DNA of 5,003 nucleotides from Methanosarcinales archaeon (GCA_012329085.1 JAAXQB010000048.1:1-5003); one strand, 5' to 3'; shown: positions 1 through 4,902, numbered from the stretch's first letter. Notes: a model not told the origin generated them from the letters alone. Program-made: numbers and translations.

Positions 1-1
1 A

Positions 2-934
2 GAAAAAGAAAATATTGCAAAAATTAAAAAGATTTTTCCTAATGCTGTTATTTTTGAGGAACGGATACATGATTTGGGCATTATTGAAAAATGTGCTGAT
101 GCTGAAATTATTTCTGTTTTTGTCTATTCTATGGTTACTGCAAAGATTCTTAGTAAGATGCCTAATTTAAAAATGATAGCAATGAGAGGGGTTGGTTATG
201 ATAAAATCTCTCTTGATTATTTGAAAAAACATAATATTCAATTAGCTAATGTGCCTGATTATGGTTCTCATGTCATTGCTGAGCATGTTTTTGCTCTTTT
301 ATTATCAGCAATTCGTAGAATAAGAGAAGCTGACAAAAGGGTAAAAGAGGGTATTTTTGCTTATGAGGGATTGGGGGGTATGTCTTTAAAAAATAAGACG
401 ATTGGCATTATAGGTGTTGGTAAAATTGGTTCAATTGTATCAAAAATAGCATCTGGTTTTGAAATGAATATCTTGGCTAATGATATTTATAAAAATAAGG
501 GAATAATAGAACAGTATCAAGTCCAATATGTCAATCAAGAGACAATTTTTAGAGATAGTGATATTATTACATTACATGTTCCACTTTTACCTACCACTCA
601 ACATATGATTAATTCCAAAACTATTGCTTTAATGAAAGATGGAGCTATTTTAATCAATACTGCTCGAGGTCCTATAATTAAAACATCAGATCTTATTGAG
701 GCAATTAAAAATAATAAATTTGCTTATGTTTTATTGGATGTTTTAGAATCTGAGGATAAGATGATAAGTAAAAATAAGGAAATTCAAAAATTAGTTAGCT
801 TTCCTAATGTTATCTCTACTCCACATATTGCTTTTTATACTGAACATTCTATGAAAAGTATTTATAGTCAGACATTAAGCTCTATTAAGCAGTTTTTAAA
901 TCAAGAAAAGATTATAAATCAAGTAAAATTTTAG
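2..934 (+). CDS. D-isomer-specific 2-hydroxyacid dehydrogenase, NAD-dependent (5' truncated by window edge)
   Basis: Reduces a 2-keto acid to a D-2-hydroxy acid with NADH (or the reverse) in the cytoplasm. The frame is open to the left edge, so the true start lies upstream; 310 residues are visible and roughly 20 are probably missing, as the family is about 330 long. A TTG at 74 is merely internal. Numbering from position 2: an N-terminal substrate-binding part with RGVGYD at 62-67, then a Rossmann domain with GVGKIG at 138-143 and Asp161 at the end of the second strand, which favours NAD over NADP. The catalytic triad is complete: Arg222 (in NTARGP), Glu251 (DVLESE) and His275 (STPHIAFYT). 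The FYT after the His resembles D-lactate dehydrogenase and VanH-type members, so D-lactate formation from pyruvate is a reasonable guess, but substrate cannot be fixed from sequence. A ferredoxin gene follows after 17 bp, suggesting co-transcription. Family assignment is firm; exact substrate is not. Confidence 0.93.
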   Translation, partial: EKENIAKIKKIFPNAVIFEERIHDLGIIEKCADAEIISVFVYSMVTAKILSKMPNLKMIAMRGVGYDKISLDYLKKHNIQLANVPDYGSHVIAEHVFALLLSAIRRIREADKRVKEGIFAYEGLGGMSLKNKTIGIIGVGKIGSIVSKIASGFEMNILANDIYKNKGIIEQYQVQYVNQETIFRDSDIITLHVPLLPTTQHMINSKTIALMKDGAILINTARGPIIKTSDLIEAIKNNKFAYVLLDVLESEDKMISKNKEIQKLVSFPNVISTPHIAFYTEHSMKSIYSQTLSSIKQFLNQEKIINQVKF

Positions 935-951
935 GTTTAAAGTTTATTATT

Positions 952-1140
952 ATGATTTATAAAATAAATAAAGATAAATGTATTGGTTGTGGAGGATGTG
1001 TTGCTATATCTAATGGGGCAATAGAAATAGGGGAAGACGGAAAAGCAACAATAATTGATCAAGAAGCATTAAAAGATCAAGACGAATTAATTGATATTTG
1101 TCCTGTTCAGGCAGTTGAAAAATATAAAGATAAAAGATAA
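952..1140 (+). CDS. small ferredoxin, single [4Fe-4S] cluster
   Basis: A 62-residue soluble electron carrier. Cys10, Cys13 and Cys16 (CIGCGGC) plus the remote Cys50 (ICPVQAV) are the four ligands expected for one [4Fe-4S] cluster. Ser20 sits where a two-cluster ferredoxin would have a further Cys, and no second CxxCxxC exists, so this is a monocluster ferredoxin of the kind common in anaerobes. The length is normal for the class and the protein is acidic in the middle (residues 25-48). The ATG at 952 places the first Cys at residue 10, as usual. No Shine-Dalgarno-like sequence is seen before it; the nearest purine run is about 15 bp away. It follows the dehydrogenase by 17 bp and is probably in the same transcript, but its redox partner is unknown: the dehydrogenase uses NAD(H), so a direct electron exchange between them is not implied. 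Confidence 0.93.
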   Translation: MIYKINKDKCIGCGGCVAISNGAIEIGEDGKATIIDQEALKDQDELIDICPVQAVEKYKDKR

Positions 1141-1145
1141 CAAAT

Positions 1146-1187
1146 AAATCCTAAATTCTAAATCCTAAACTCTAAACTCTAAATCCT
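1146..1187. repeat. six phased heptamers, consensus AAAYYCT
   Basis: Six contiguous 7-bp units without gaps: AAATCCT, AAATTCT, AAATCCT, AAACTCT, AAACTCT, AAATCCT. The AAA and the final CT are invariant and only the two central pyrimidines vary. The array begins 6 bp after the ferredoxin stop codon. It is too short-period to be a CRISPR and encodes nothing. It superficially resembles eukaryotic telomere repeats, but is internal and degenerate. Confidence 0.9.
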
Positions 1188-1196
1188 AAGTCCGCC

Positions 1197-1218
1197 TTAA
1201 AAAACTAAAGTTTTTTAA
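1197..1218. repeat. perfect A/T-rich hairpin (9-bp stem)
   Basis: TTAAAAAAC (1197-1205) and GTTTTTTAA (1210-1218) are perfect reverse complements around a TAAA loop. The right arm supplies a run of six T, so it could act as a weak terminator for the dehydrogenase-ferredoxin transcript. However, the stem has a single G-C pair and such pairing is cheap in this base composition. A second, weaker pair of arms, AACGC at 1221-1225 and GCGTT at 1239-1243, follows at once. Confidence 0.6.
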
Positions 1219-1283
1219 AGAACGCTACGCTGTCGCTTGCGTTAAACAATATCAAAATTCAACACATTAAAAATTCAAAACAT

Positions 1284-1304
1284 AAAACCTAAAACCTAAA
1301 ACCT
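1284..1304. repeat. three exact AAAACCT heptamers
   Basis: Three identical contiguous 7-bp units, followed by an AAAATAA remnant. The unit length matches the array at 1146-1187 though the sequence differs, suggesting the same generating process. Confidence 0.85.
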
Positions 1305-1386
1305 AAAATAATAATTTTTAATATTTCAAGCTTCAAGCTAATGCTTTGCTCTTTACGTTTTTTAAAGTTTGAAAACTTGAGCAATT

Positions 1387-1409
1387 TGAGTAAGGTCGGA
1401 CTTTACTCA
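1387..1409. repeat. hairpin with 10-bp stem and CGG loop
   Basis: TGAGTAAGGT (1387-1396) pairs with ACTTTACTCA (1400-1409); all positions pair, one of them as a G-T wobble, closing on a three-base CGG loop. It lacks a following T-run on the plus strand, so it is not a standard terminator. A smaller perfect stem, AAGTTT/AAACTT at 1365-1378, lies just upstream. Confidence 0.7.
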
Positions 1410-1440
1410 GAAATAAAATCAAAAATCAAATATCAAAAAG

Positions 1441-1481
1441 GCCCCTATGCCCCCCCTATGCCCTTATGCTCCTTATGCCCC
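1441..1481. repeat. GC-rich degenerate CCCTAT direct repeats
   Basis: Four and a half units beginning with GC and ending in TAT (GCCCCTAT, a longer variant with seven C, GCCCTTAT, GCTCCTTAT, then GCCCC), of lengths 8, 11, 8 and 9. The local composition contrasts sharply with the AT-rich surroundings. The last CCCC (1478-1481) can pair with GGGG at 1488-1491. The decamer GCCCTTATGC at 1460-1469 recurs at 3190-3199 in the spacer after rtcB. Confidence 0.75.
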
Positions 1482-1496
1482 TTTAACGGGGGAGTT

Positions 1497-1560
1497 TTGC
1501 CTTCTCTGGCAACAAAGAGGAGTCGTCTTTAACGACAAAGGGGTATCGTCTTTAGCGACA
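1497..1560. repeat. cluster of three small hairpins, two of them related GTCGT-type units 23 bp apart
   Basis: First, TTGCC (1497-1501) pairs perfectly with GGCAA (1508-1512). Second, GTCGT (1522-1526) pairs perfectly with ACGAC (1532-1536) around loop CTTTA. Third, TCGT (1546-1549) pairs with GCGA (1555-1558) around the same CTTTA loop, one pair being a T-G wobble. Units two and three are diverged tandem copies with a 23-bp offset, consensus GTCGTCTTTARCGACA. A further copy lies at 3211-3226 beyond rtcB. Base changes between copies fall at positions that keep the stems paired, which suggests selection or frequent correction at the structure level; this is inferred from very few copies. Confidence 0.75.
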
Positions 1561-1609
1561 CAAGGAAAATTGTTAAAATGTTTGTTTTGGATTTAGTGTT
1601 TAAATTTTT

Positions 1610-3109
1610 ATGGATATAAAACAAAATTTTAAAAAAATAGATAATTGGTTGTTTGAAATTCCTCAAAGTTTTAGATCAGATATGAATGTGCCAGCTCGGA
1701 TTTATACTTCAGAAAAGATGTTGCAAAATATAGAAACCAATGCTTTAAATCAATTAATTAATTCTACAACATTGCCAGGTATTGTCAAATATGCTATTGC
1801 AATGCCTGATATTCATTCAGGATATGGTCCTCCTATTGGTGGAGTAGGGGCGATGAAATTGCCAGATGGTGTTATTTCACCTGGTTTTGTTGGGTATGAT
1901 GAGAATTGCGGGATTAGATTATTGAAATCAAAATTTACTTACAAAGAGATTGGTTCATATTTGGATAAAATAGGAACTGAAATACAAAAACAAGTACCTT
2001 CTGGGTTGGGAAAAGGAAGAACAATAAAGCTTAGTATTGGACAAATTAATCAAATTTTAGAACAAGGAGTGCCTAAGATAGTGGAACAGGGTTATGGAAA
2101 CAAGACAGATGTTGTGAATTGCGAAGAGCAAGGGAAAATGAAATGGGCTGATGCTTCTTGTGTTTCTGATAAAGCTAAAAATAGAGGTCGGAACCAAGTA
2201 GGAACATTAGGTAGTGGCAATCATTTTTGCGAAATATTGAAAGTGGATCAAATTTTTGACAAATCAATAGCTCAGGTTTTTGGTTTATTTGAAGGACAAA
2301 TTGTAGTAATGGTTCATACTGGCAGTCGAGGATTAGGACATCAAAATTGTGTTGATTATTTAAAAATAGTAATGCAGGCTATGTCAAAATATAAAATAAA
2401 ATTGCCAGATAGAGAATTGGCTTGTGTTCCTTTTAGCTCTCCTGAGGGACAGAGATTTTTTAAAGCTATGTCAGCTGTTTCTAATTATGCCTGGGTGAAT
2501 CGCCAAATGATTACTTATTATTTAAGGATGGCTTGGAAAAAGGCTTTCAGCTCTTCAGATGATTTAGAATTACTTTATGATGTTGCTCATAACATTGCTA
2601 AAATTGAAGAACATCAGGTTTGTCCTGCTAAATGCTGCTCTGCAGCAATTTTGCCAAAGGCAAAATTATTTAACAGGGTAAATGGCCAAAATATAAAACT
2701 CATAGTTCATCGTAAAGGAGCAACTAGAGCTTTTCCTCCTAATCACCCAGAAATTCCAAAGCAATATCAAGCAGTTGGGCAGCCAGTATTGATTCCTGGA
2801 ACAATGGGAACTGCTTCTTATGTTTTGGTGGGGACTGAGAAATCTAAACAAGCTTGGCATACTGTTTGTCATGGTGCTGGTCGAGCAATGTCTCGCCATC
2901 GAGCTATTAAAGAAATTTCTGGTCAACAAGTAAAAGAGAAATTAAATCAACAGGGTATTATTATTAAATCTCATTCTTTAAGAGGAATTGCTGAAGAAGC
3001 GCCAATGGCTTATAAAGATATTGATCAAGTAATAGAAGTAGTTCATCAAGCTGATTTGTCTAAAAAAGTAGCTAAGTTATTGCCTTTAATAATTATTAAA
3101 GGAGAATAA
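1610..3109 (+). CDS. rtcB: RtcB family RNA-splicing ligase (3'-phosphate/5'-OH RNA ligase)
   Basis: GTP- and Mn2+-dependent ligase joining RNA 2',3'-cyclic-phosphate or 3'-phosphate ends to 5'-OH ends, acting in RNA repair or tRNA splicing. The 499 residues cover the whole family fold. Visible active-site elements are Asp97 and Cys100 (GYDENCG), Asn204-His205 (GSGNHF), His236 (HTGSRGLGH), His327 (VAHN), HRKGATRAF from 367, GTMGTASYVL from 397, and the guanylylated His421 (CHGAGRAMSR). All expected metal ligands and the nucleophile are present, so it should be active. The architecture is that of the archaeal-type, about 480-residue RtcB rather than the shorter E. coli form. The start is secure: an in-frame TAA at 1601-1603 lies two codons before the ATG. 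No Shine-Dalgarno is visible. The oddity is residues 338-357 (CPAKCC onward), which split the usual EEHxV and xGxxxKLIVHRKG segments and coincide with a palindromic DNA element. No archease gene, a frequent partner, lies in the window. A terminator-like hairpin follows the stop codon by 2 bp. Confidence 0.96.
   Translation: MDIKQNFKKIDNWLFEIPQSFRSDMNVPARIYTSEKMLQNIETNALNQLINSTTLPGIVKYAIAMPDIHSGYGPPIGGVGAMKLPDGVISPGFVGYDENCGIRLLKSKFTYKEIGSYLDKIGTEIQKQVPSGLGKGRTIKLSIGQINQILEQGVPKIVEQGYGNKTDVVNCEEQGKMKWADASCVSDKAKNRGRNQVGTLGSGNHFCEILKVDQIFDKSIAQVFGLFEGQIVVMVHTGSRGLGHQNCVDYLKIVMQAMSKYKIKLPDRELACVPFSSPEGQRFFKAMSAVSNYAWVNRQMITYYLRMAWKKAFSSSDDLELLYDVAHNIAKIEEHQVCPAKCCSAAILPKAKLFNRVNGQNIKLIVHRKGATRAFPPNHPEIPKQYQAVGQPVLIPGTMGTASYVLVGTEKSKQAWHTVCHGAGRAMSRHRAIKEISGQQVKEKLNQQGIIIKSHSLRGIAEEAPMAYKDIDQVIEVVHQADLSKKVAKLLPLIIIKGE
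2621..2680. repeat. in-frame palindromic element inside rtcB, able to form a three-way junction
   Basis: Outer arms CCTGCTAAAT (2624-2633) and ATTTAACAGG (2668-2677) pair in 9 of 10 positions (the exception is C2628/A2673). They extend outward by two G-T wobbles and one T-A pair to 2621 and 2680. Between them, with no unpaired bases at the junction, sit two perfect hairpins: GCTGC/GCAGC (2634-2646, loop TCT) and AATTTTGCC/GGCAAAATT (2647-2667, loop AAA). The 60 bp are exactly 20 codons (residues 338-357 of RtcB) without a stop. From recalled archaeal and bacterial RtcB sequences, EEHxV normally runs straight into DGKxxKLxVHRKG, so this block is extra. It resembles the protein-coding palindromic elements of Rickettsia in logic, not in recognised sequence. 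No clear target-site duplication is seen; only CAGG recurs, at 2615-2618 and 2674-2677. Confidence 0.8.
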
Positions 3110-3111
3110 AC

Positions 3112-3134
3112 TGAGCGGGGTTAAACCCCGCTCA
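3112..3134 (+). terminator. GC-rich hairpin after rtcB, terminator-like but without a T-run
   Basis: TGAGCGGGG (3112-3120) and CCCCGCTCA (3126-3134) are perfect complements around loop TTAAA, starting 2 bp after the rtcB stop codon. The position and 9-bp stem suit a transcript 3' end for rtcB. The following bases are TAAAAACTCC, not a T-run, so intrinsic termination is uncertain; the stem may instead protect an RNA end or be another member of the spacer hairpin repeats. Confidence 0.5.
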
Positions 3135-3189
3135 TAAAAACTCCGTTCATAAAATCACAAATTCAAAATCACAAATAAGCACTAATGAA

Positions 3190-3226
3190 GCCCTTATGCC
3201 TCTCCGAGGAGTCGTTTTTAGCGACA
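3190..3226. repeat. second-spacer copy of the CCCTTATGC plus GTCGT hairpin module
   Basis: GCCCTTATGC (3190-3199) is followed by GAGGA and a hairpin, GTCGT (3211-3215) with GCGAC (3221-3225), loop TTTTA, one T-G wobble. Over 21 bp it matches 1517-1537 at 19 positions. Both the decamer and the hairpin occur in the same order in the spacer before rtcB, here with the material between them mostly missing, so the two look like versions of one composite element. Confidence 0.75.
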
Positions 3227-3301
3227 GTAAAATCCAAAATCCAAAACATAAAATTATCAAAATTTGTTTTGAGTTTGTAATTTTTAAACATAATACATAA
3301 G

Positions 3302-3366
3302 TGTCACCCTGAGTTCAGCGAAGGGTCTCTGAGATTCTTCACTCCTTTCAGTCGTTCAGAATGACA
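3302..3366. repeat. 65-bp imperfect inverted-repeat element (GTCACCCTGAG type)
   Basis: The ends TGTCACCCTGA (3302-3312) and TCAGAATGACA (3356-3366) are inverted repeats with a two-base mismatch in the middle. Inside, ACCCT (3306-3310) can also pair with AGGGT (3322-3326). Its base composition is far more balanced than the flanks, and its ends look like those of a small non-autonomous dispersed repeat. I recall very similar GTCACCCTGAG...AATGACA elements in intergenic DNA of many unrelated bacterial genomes, which would make this a widespread type; that is memory, not a search. No coding capacity and no clear target-site duplication. Confidence 0.7.
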
Positions 3367-3440
3367 GGGAGTGTTTTGAATTTTGAATTTATTTGGAATT
3401 TGTAATTTTGAATTTTAGATTTAAAAATTAGTATTAATTT

Positions 3441-3460
3441 TTTTATTTTATTTTATTTTA
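3441..3460. repeat. TTTTA x4 microsatellite running into the aspS start codon
   Basis: Four perfect TTTTA pentamers; the last A is the A of the aspS ATG. The repeat occupies the position where a ribosome-binding site would be, so aspS has no Shine-Dalgarno in its immediate leader. Changes in copy number would alter leader length without touching the reading frame. Confidence 0.85.
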
Positions 3461-4902
3461 TGCAAAGAACTTTAGTTATTCAAACTAAGACAATGATTGG
3501 GAAAATAGTTAGAATTTGTGGTTGGGTTAATACTAAAAGAGATCATGGTCAAGTAGTTTTTTTAGATATTCGTGATAGAACAGGTCTTTTGCAAGTTGTT
3601 TGTCGTTTGGACAATAATGAAGAGATATTTAATAAAGTTGCTCAGCTTAAAATAGAATCAACAATAGAAGTAATTGGAATTATTAAAGAAAGACCCAGTA
3701 AAATGAGAAATATGAAAATTGAAACTGGAGGATTAGAATTAGAACTTCAACAAATAACAATTTTTAGCATTTCTCAAGAATTACCTTTTCAGATTAGTTC
3801 TGATACATCTAATATAGATGAAGAAAAAAGATTAAAATATCGTTATTTGGATTTAAGAACATCAGAAATGCAGAAAAGCATTAGGATTCGACATAAAGTA
3901 ATTAAATTTATCCGTGATTTTATGGATAAACAGGATTTTATAGAAATTGAAACTCCTATGTTGACTAAAAGTACACCAGAGGGAGCTCGTGACTTTGTTG
4001 TTCCAAGTCGTTTTCATAGAGATAAGTTTTATGCCTTGCCTCAAAGCCCACAACAATACAAGCAATTGCTAATGGTGGCTGGGATAGAAAGATATTTTCA
4101 AATTGCTAAATGTTTAAGAGATGAAGACACTAGAGCAGATCGTCAGCCTGAATTTACTCAATTGGATATTGAAATGGCTTTTGTTTCTCAAGATGATATT
4201 TTAAATTTAATAGAAGAATTATATCTAAATTTAATAAAAGAAATATTTCCTGAAAAAAAAATTACAACAATTCCATTTCCTCGCTTAAAACATGAACAAG
4301 CAATAAAACAATATAAATCTGATGATCCAGATATTAGAAAAAATAAATCAGATCCCAATGAACTGGGTTTTTGTTGGATTATTGATTTTCCTTTATTTAC
4401 AAAGCAAACTAAACAAGATTTTTTTTATGGAGTAGGAGAAAAAATAGCGCCTTCGCATCATATGTTTACCTCTCCCAAAGAAGAAGATATTAAAATGCTT
4501 GATAAAGAGCCATTAAAAGTAAGGGCTGAACAATATGATTTGATTTTAAATGGAGAAGAGATTGGAGGAGGAAGTATTAGAATTCACGATCCTAAGGTTC
4601 AAGAAAAGATATTTAAGCTAATCGGGTTTAGGCAAAAACAAAAAGAGCAATTTTCTCATCTTTTTTCTGCTTTTAAATATGGGGTGCCTCCACATGGTGG
4701 AATTGCTTTTGGTATTGATCGGTTTTTAGCTATTATTTTAAATAAGATTAATATTAGGGAAGTAATTGCTTTTCCGAAAACAGGCGATGGTAGATGTCCA
4801 ATGATAAATGCCCCTTGCGAAATTACAAAAGAGCAAAAAAAAGAATTAAATATTAAAATAAATCGTAAAAAAATAAGTAAAAAAACAAAGATTTATGAAT
4901 AG
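3460..4902 (+). CDS. aspS: aspartyl-tRNA synthetase, short form lacking the GAD domain
   Basis: Class II synthetase charging tRNA-Asp with aspartate in the cytoplasm. Order: an N-terminal OB-fold anticodon-binding domain (about 1-105, GWVNTKRDHGQVVFLDIRDR from residue 21), a hinge, then the catalytic domain with motif 1 (FIEIETPMLTKSTPEGARDF from 160), QSPQQYKQLLM from 195, motif 2 with Arg220 (FQIAKCLRDEDTRADRQPEF), and motif 3 with Arg421 (GVPPHGGIAFGIDR). It has 480 residues against about 590 in E. coli. The gap between motifs 2 and 3 is roughly 120 residues shorter, because SDDPDIRKN runs almost directly into CWIIDFPLF where the bacterial GAD domain normally sits. His29 in RDHG matches the His found in non-discriminating bacterial AspRS (Leu in E. 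coli), suggesting it may also charge tRNA-Asn. The tail from 465 is Lys-rich. The ATG is the first start after an in-frame TGA at 3409-3411. The next gene overlaps by 8 bp. Confidence 0.95.
   Translation: MQRTLVIQTKTMIGKIVRICGWVNTKRDHGQVVFLDIRDRTGLLQVVCRLDNNEEIFNKVAQLKIESTIEVIGIIKERPSKMRNMKIETGGLELELQQITIFSISQELPFQISSDTSNIDEEKRLKYRYLDLRTSEMQKSIRIRHKVIKFIRDFMDKQDFIEIETPMLTKSTPEGARDFVVPSRFHRDKFYALPQSPQQYKQLLMVAGIERYFQIAKCLRDEDTRADRQPEFTQLDIEMAFVSQDDILNLIEELYLNLIKEIFPEKKITTIPFPRLKHEQAIKQYKSDDPDIRKNKSDPNELGFCWIIDFPLFTKQTKQDFFYGVGEKIAPSHHMFTSPKEEDIKMLDKEPLKVRAEQYDLILNGEEIGGGSIRIHDPKVQEKIFKLIGFRQKQKEQFSHLFSAFKYGVPPHGGIAFGIDRFLAIILNKINIREVIAFPKTGDGRCPMINAPCEITKEQKKELNIKINRKKISKKTKIYE

Larger units (their letters stand above)
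1141..1609. other. 469-bp repeat-rich non-coding spacer between ferredoxin and rtcB
   Basis: No convincing gene lies here. The left part (1141-1310) is A-rich on the plus strand and contains phased heptamers and an A/T hairpin. The middle (1320-1440) has a TTCAAGC tandem pair near 1325 and hairpins at 1365-1378 and 1387-1409. The 1441-1560 part is a GC-rich patch with CCCTAT repeats and small hairpins. The last 50 bp before rtcB are T-rich. GGATTTAGTGTTT at 1589-1601 is the reverse complement, with one mismatch, of 1174-1186 in the left heptamer array, so the two ends form an inverted pair about 400 bp apart. The 11-mer GTTTTTTAAAG occurs twice in direct orientation (1210-1220 and 1357-1367). 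The rtcB promoter must lie here if rtcB is transcribed separately, but the background is too AT-rich to pick a -35/-10 pair. Confidence 0.8.
3158..3416. repeat. 18-bp inverted repeat framing the spacer core
   Basis: AAATTCAAAATCACAAAT at 3159-3176 is the reverse complement of 3398-3416 minus its last base, with one mismatch. The arms are about 220 bp apart and enclose the GTCGT-type hairpin module and the 65-bp inverted repeat. Because the arms are low-complexity A/T sequence, part of this match may reflect the heptamer-like repeat family occurring in opposite orientations on the two sides, not a single folding unit. Confidence 0.5.
3110..3459. other. 350-bp repeat-rich non-coding spacer between rtcB and aspS
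   Basis: No gene is supported here. In order: a GC-rich hairpin (3112-3134); an A-rich arm (about 3150-3180); a hairpin module shared with the upstream spacer (3190-3226); two AAAATCC heptamers (3229-3242); a mixed A/T stretch; a 65-bp imperfect inverted repeat (3302-3366); and a T-rich arm containing two TTTTGAA heptamers (3374-3387) that runs to the aspS start. The layout mirrors the spacer before rtcB: A-rich left, GC-richer hairpins in the middle, T-rich right. A possible aspS promoter is TTGAAT at 3408-3413 with TATTAA at 3432-3437 (18-bp gap), but in such AT-rich DNA this is weak evidence. Confidence 0.8.

Noticed and set aside
74..76. TTG at 74 as start of the dehydrogenase
   Set aside because: The frame continues open to the window edge and the residues before it fit the expected N-terminal part of the family, so the start is upstream.
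1146..1304. CRISPR array or telomere-like end
   Set aside because: Units are only 7 bp with no spacers between them, the array is internal to a bacterial contig, and no cas gene is present.
1341..1532. 63-codon plus-strand open frame in the first spacer
   Set aside because: It runs through CCCTAT repeats and hairpins, has low-complexity content, has no recognisable domain and has repeat-driven composition; most likely a chance frame.
1570..1603. A specific sigma-70-like promoter for rtcB
   Set aside because: Several TTGTTA/TTTAAA-like hexamers exist but the spacer is so AT-rich that none can be preferred.
2621..2680. Cys-rich metal-binding insertion (CPAKCC) in RtcB as a functional domain
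   Set aside because: Three cysteines could bind metal, but the codons are explained by the palindromic DNA structure with the same borders; without homologues showing conserved cysteines this is the weaker reading.
2621..2680. tRNA-like or riboswitch RNA gene inside rtcB
   Set aside because: Three-way pairing is present but there is no tRNA T-loop or acceptor, no known riboswitch core, and it sits in frame inside a protein gene.
2666..2929. Minus-strand open frame opposite rtcB
   Set aside because: It lies wholly within the well-supported rtcB gene and its product resembles no family.
3862..4065. Minus-strand open frame opposite aspS
   Set aside because: It is antisense to the conserved motif 1-motif 2 region of aspS; an artefact of the coding strand.
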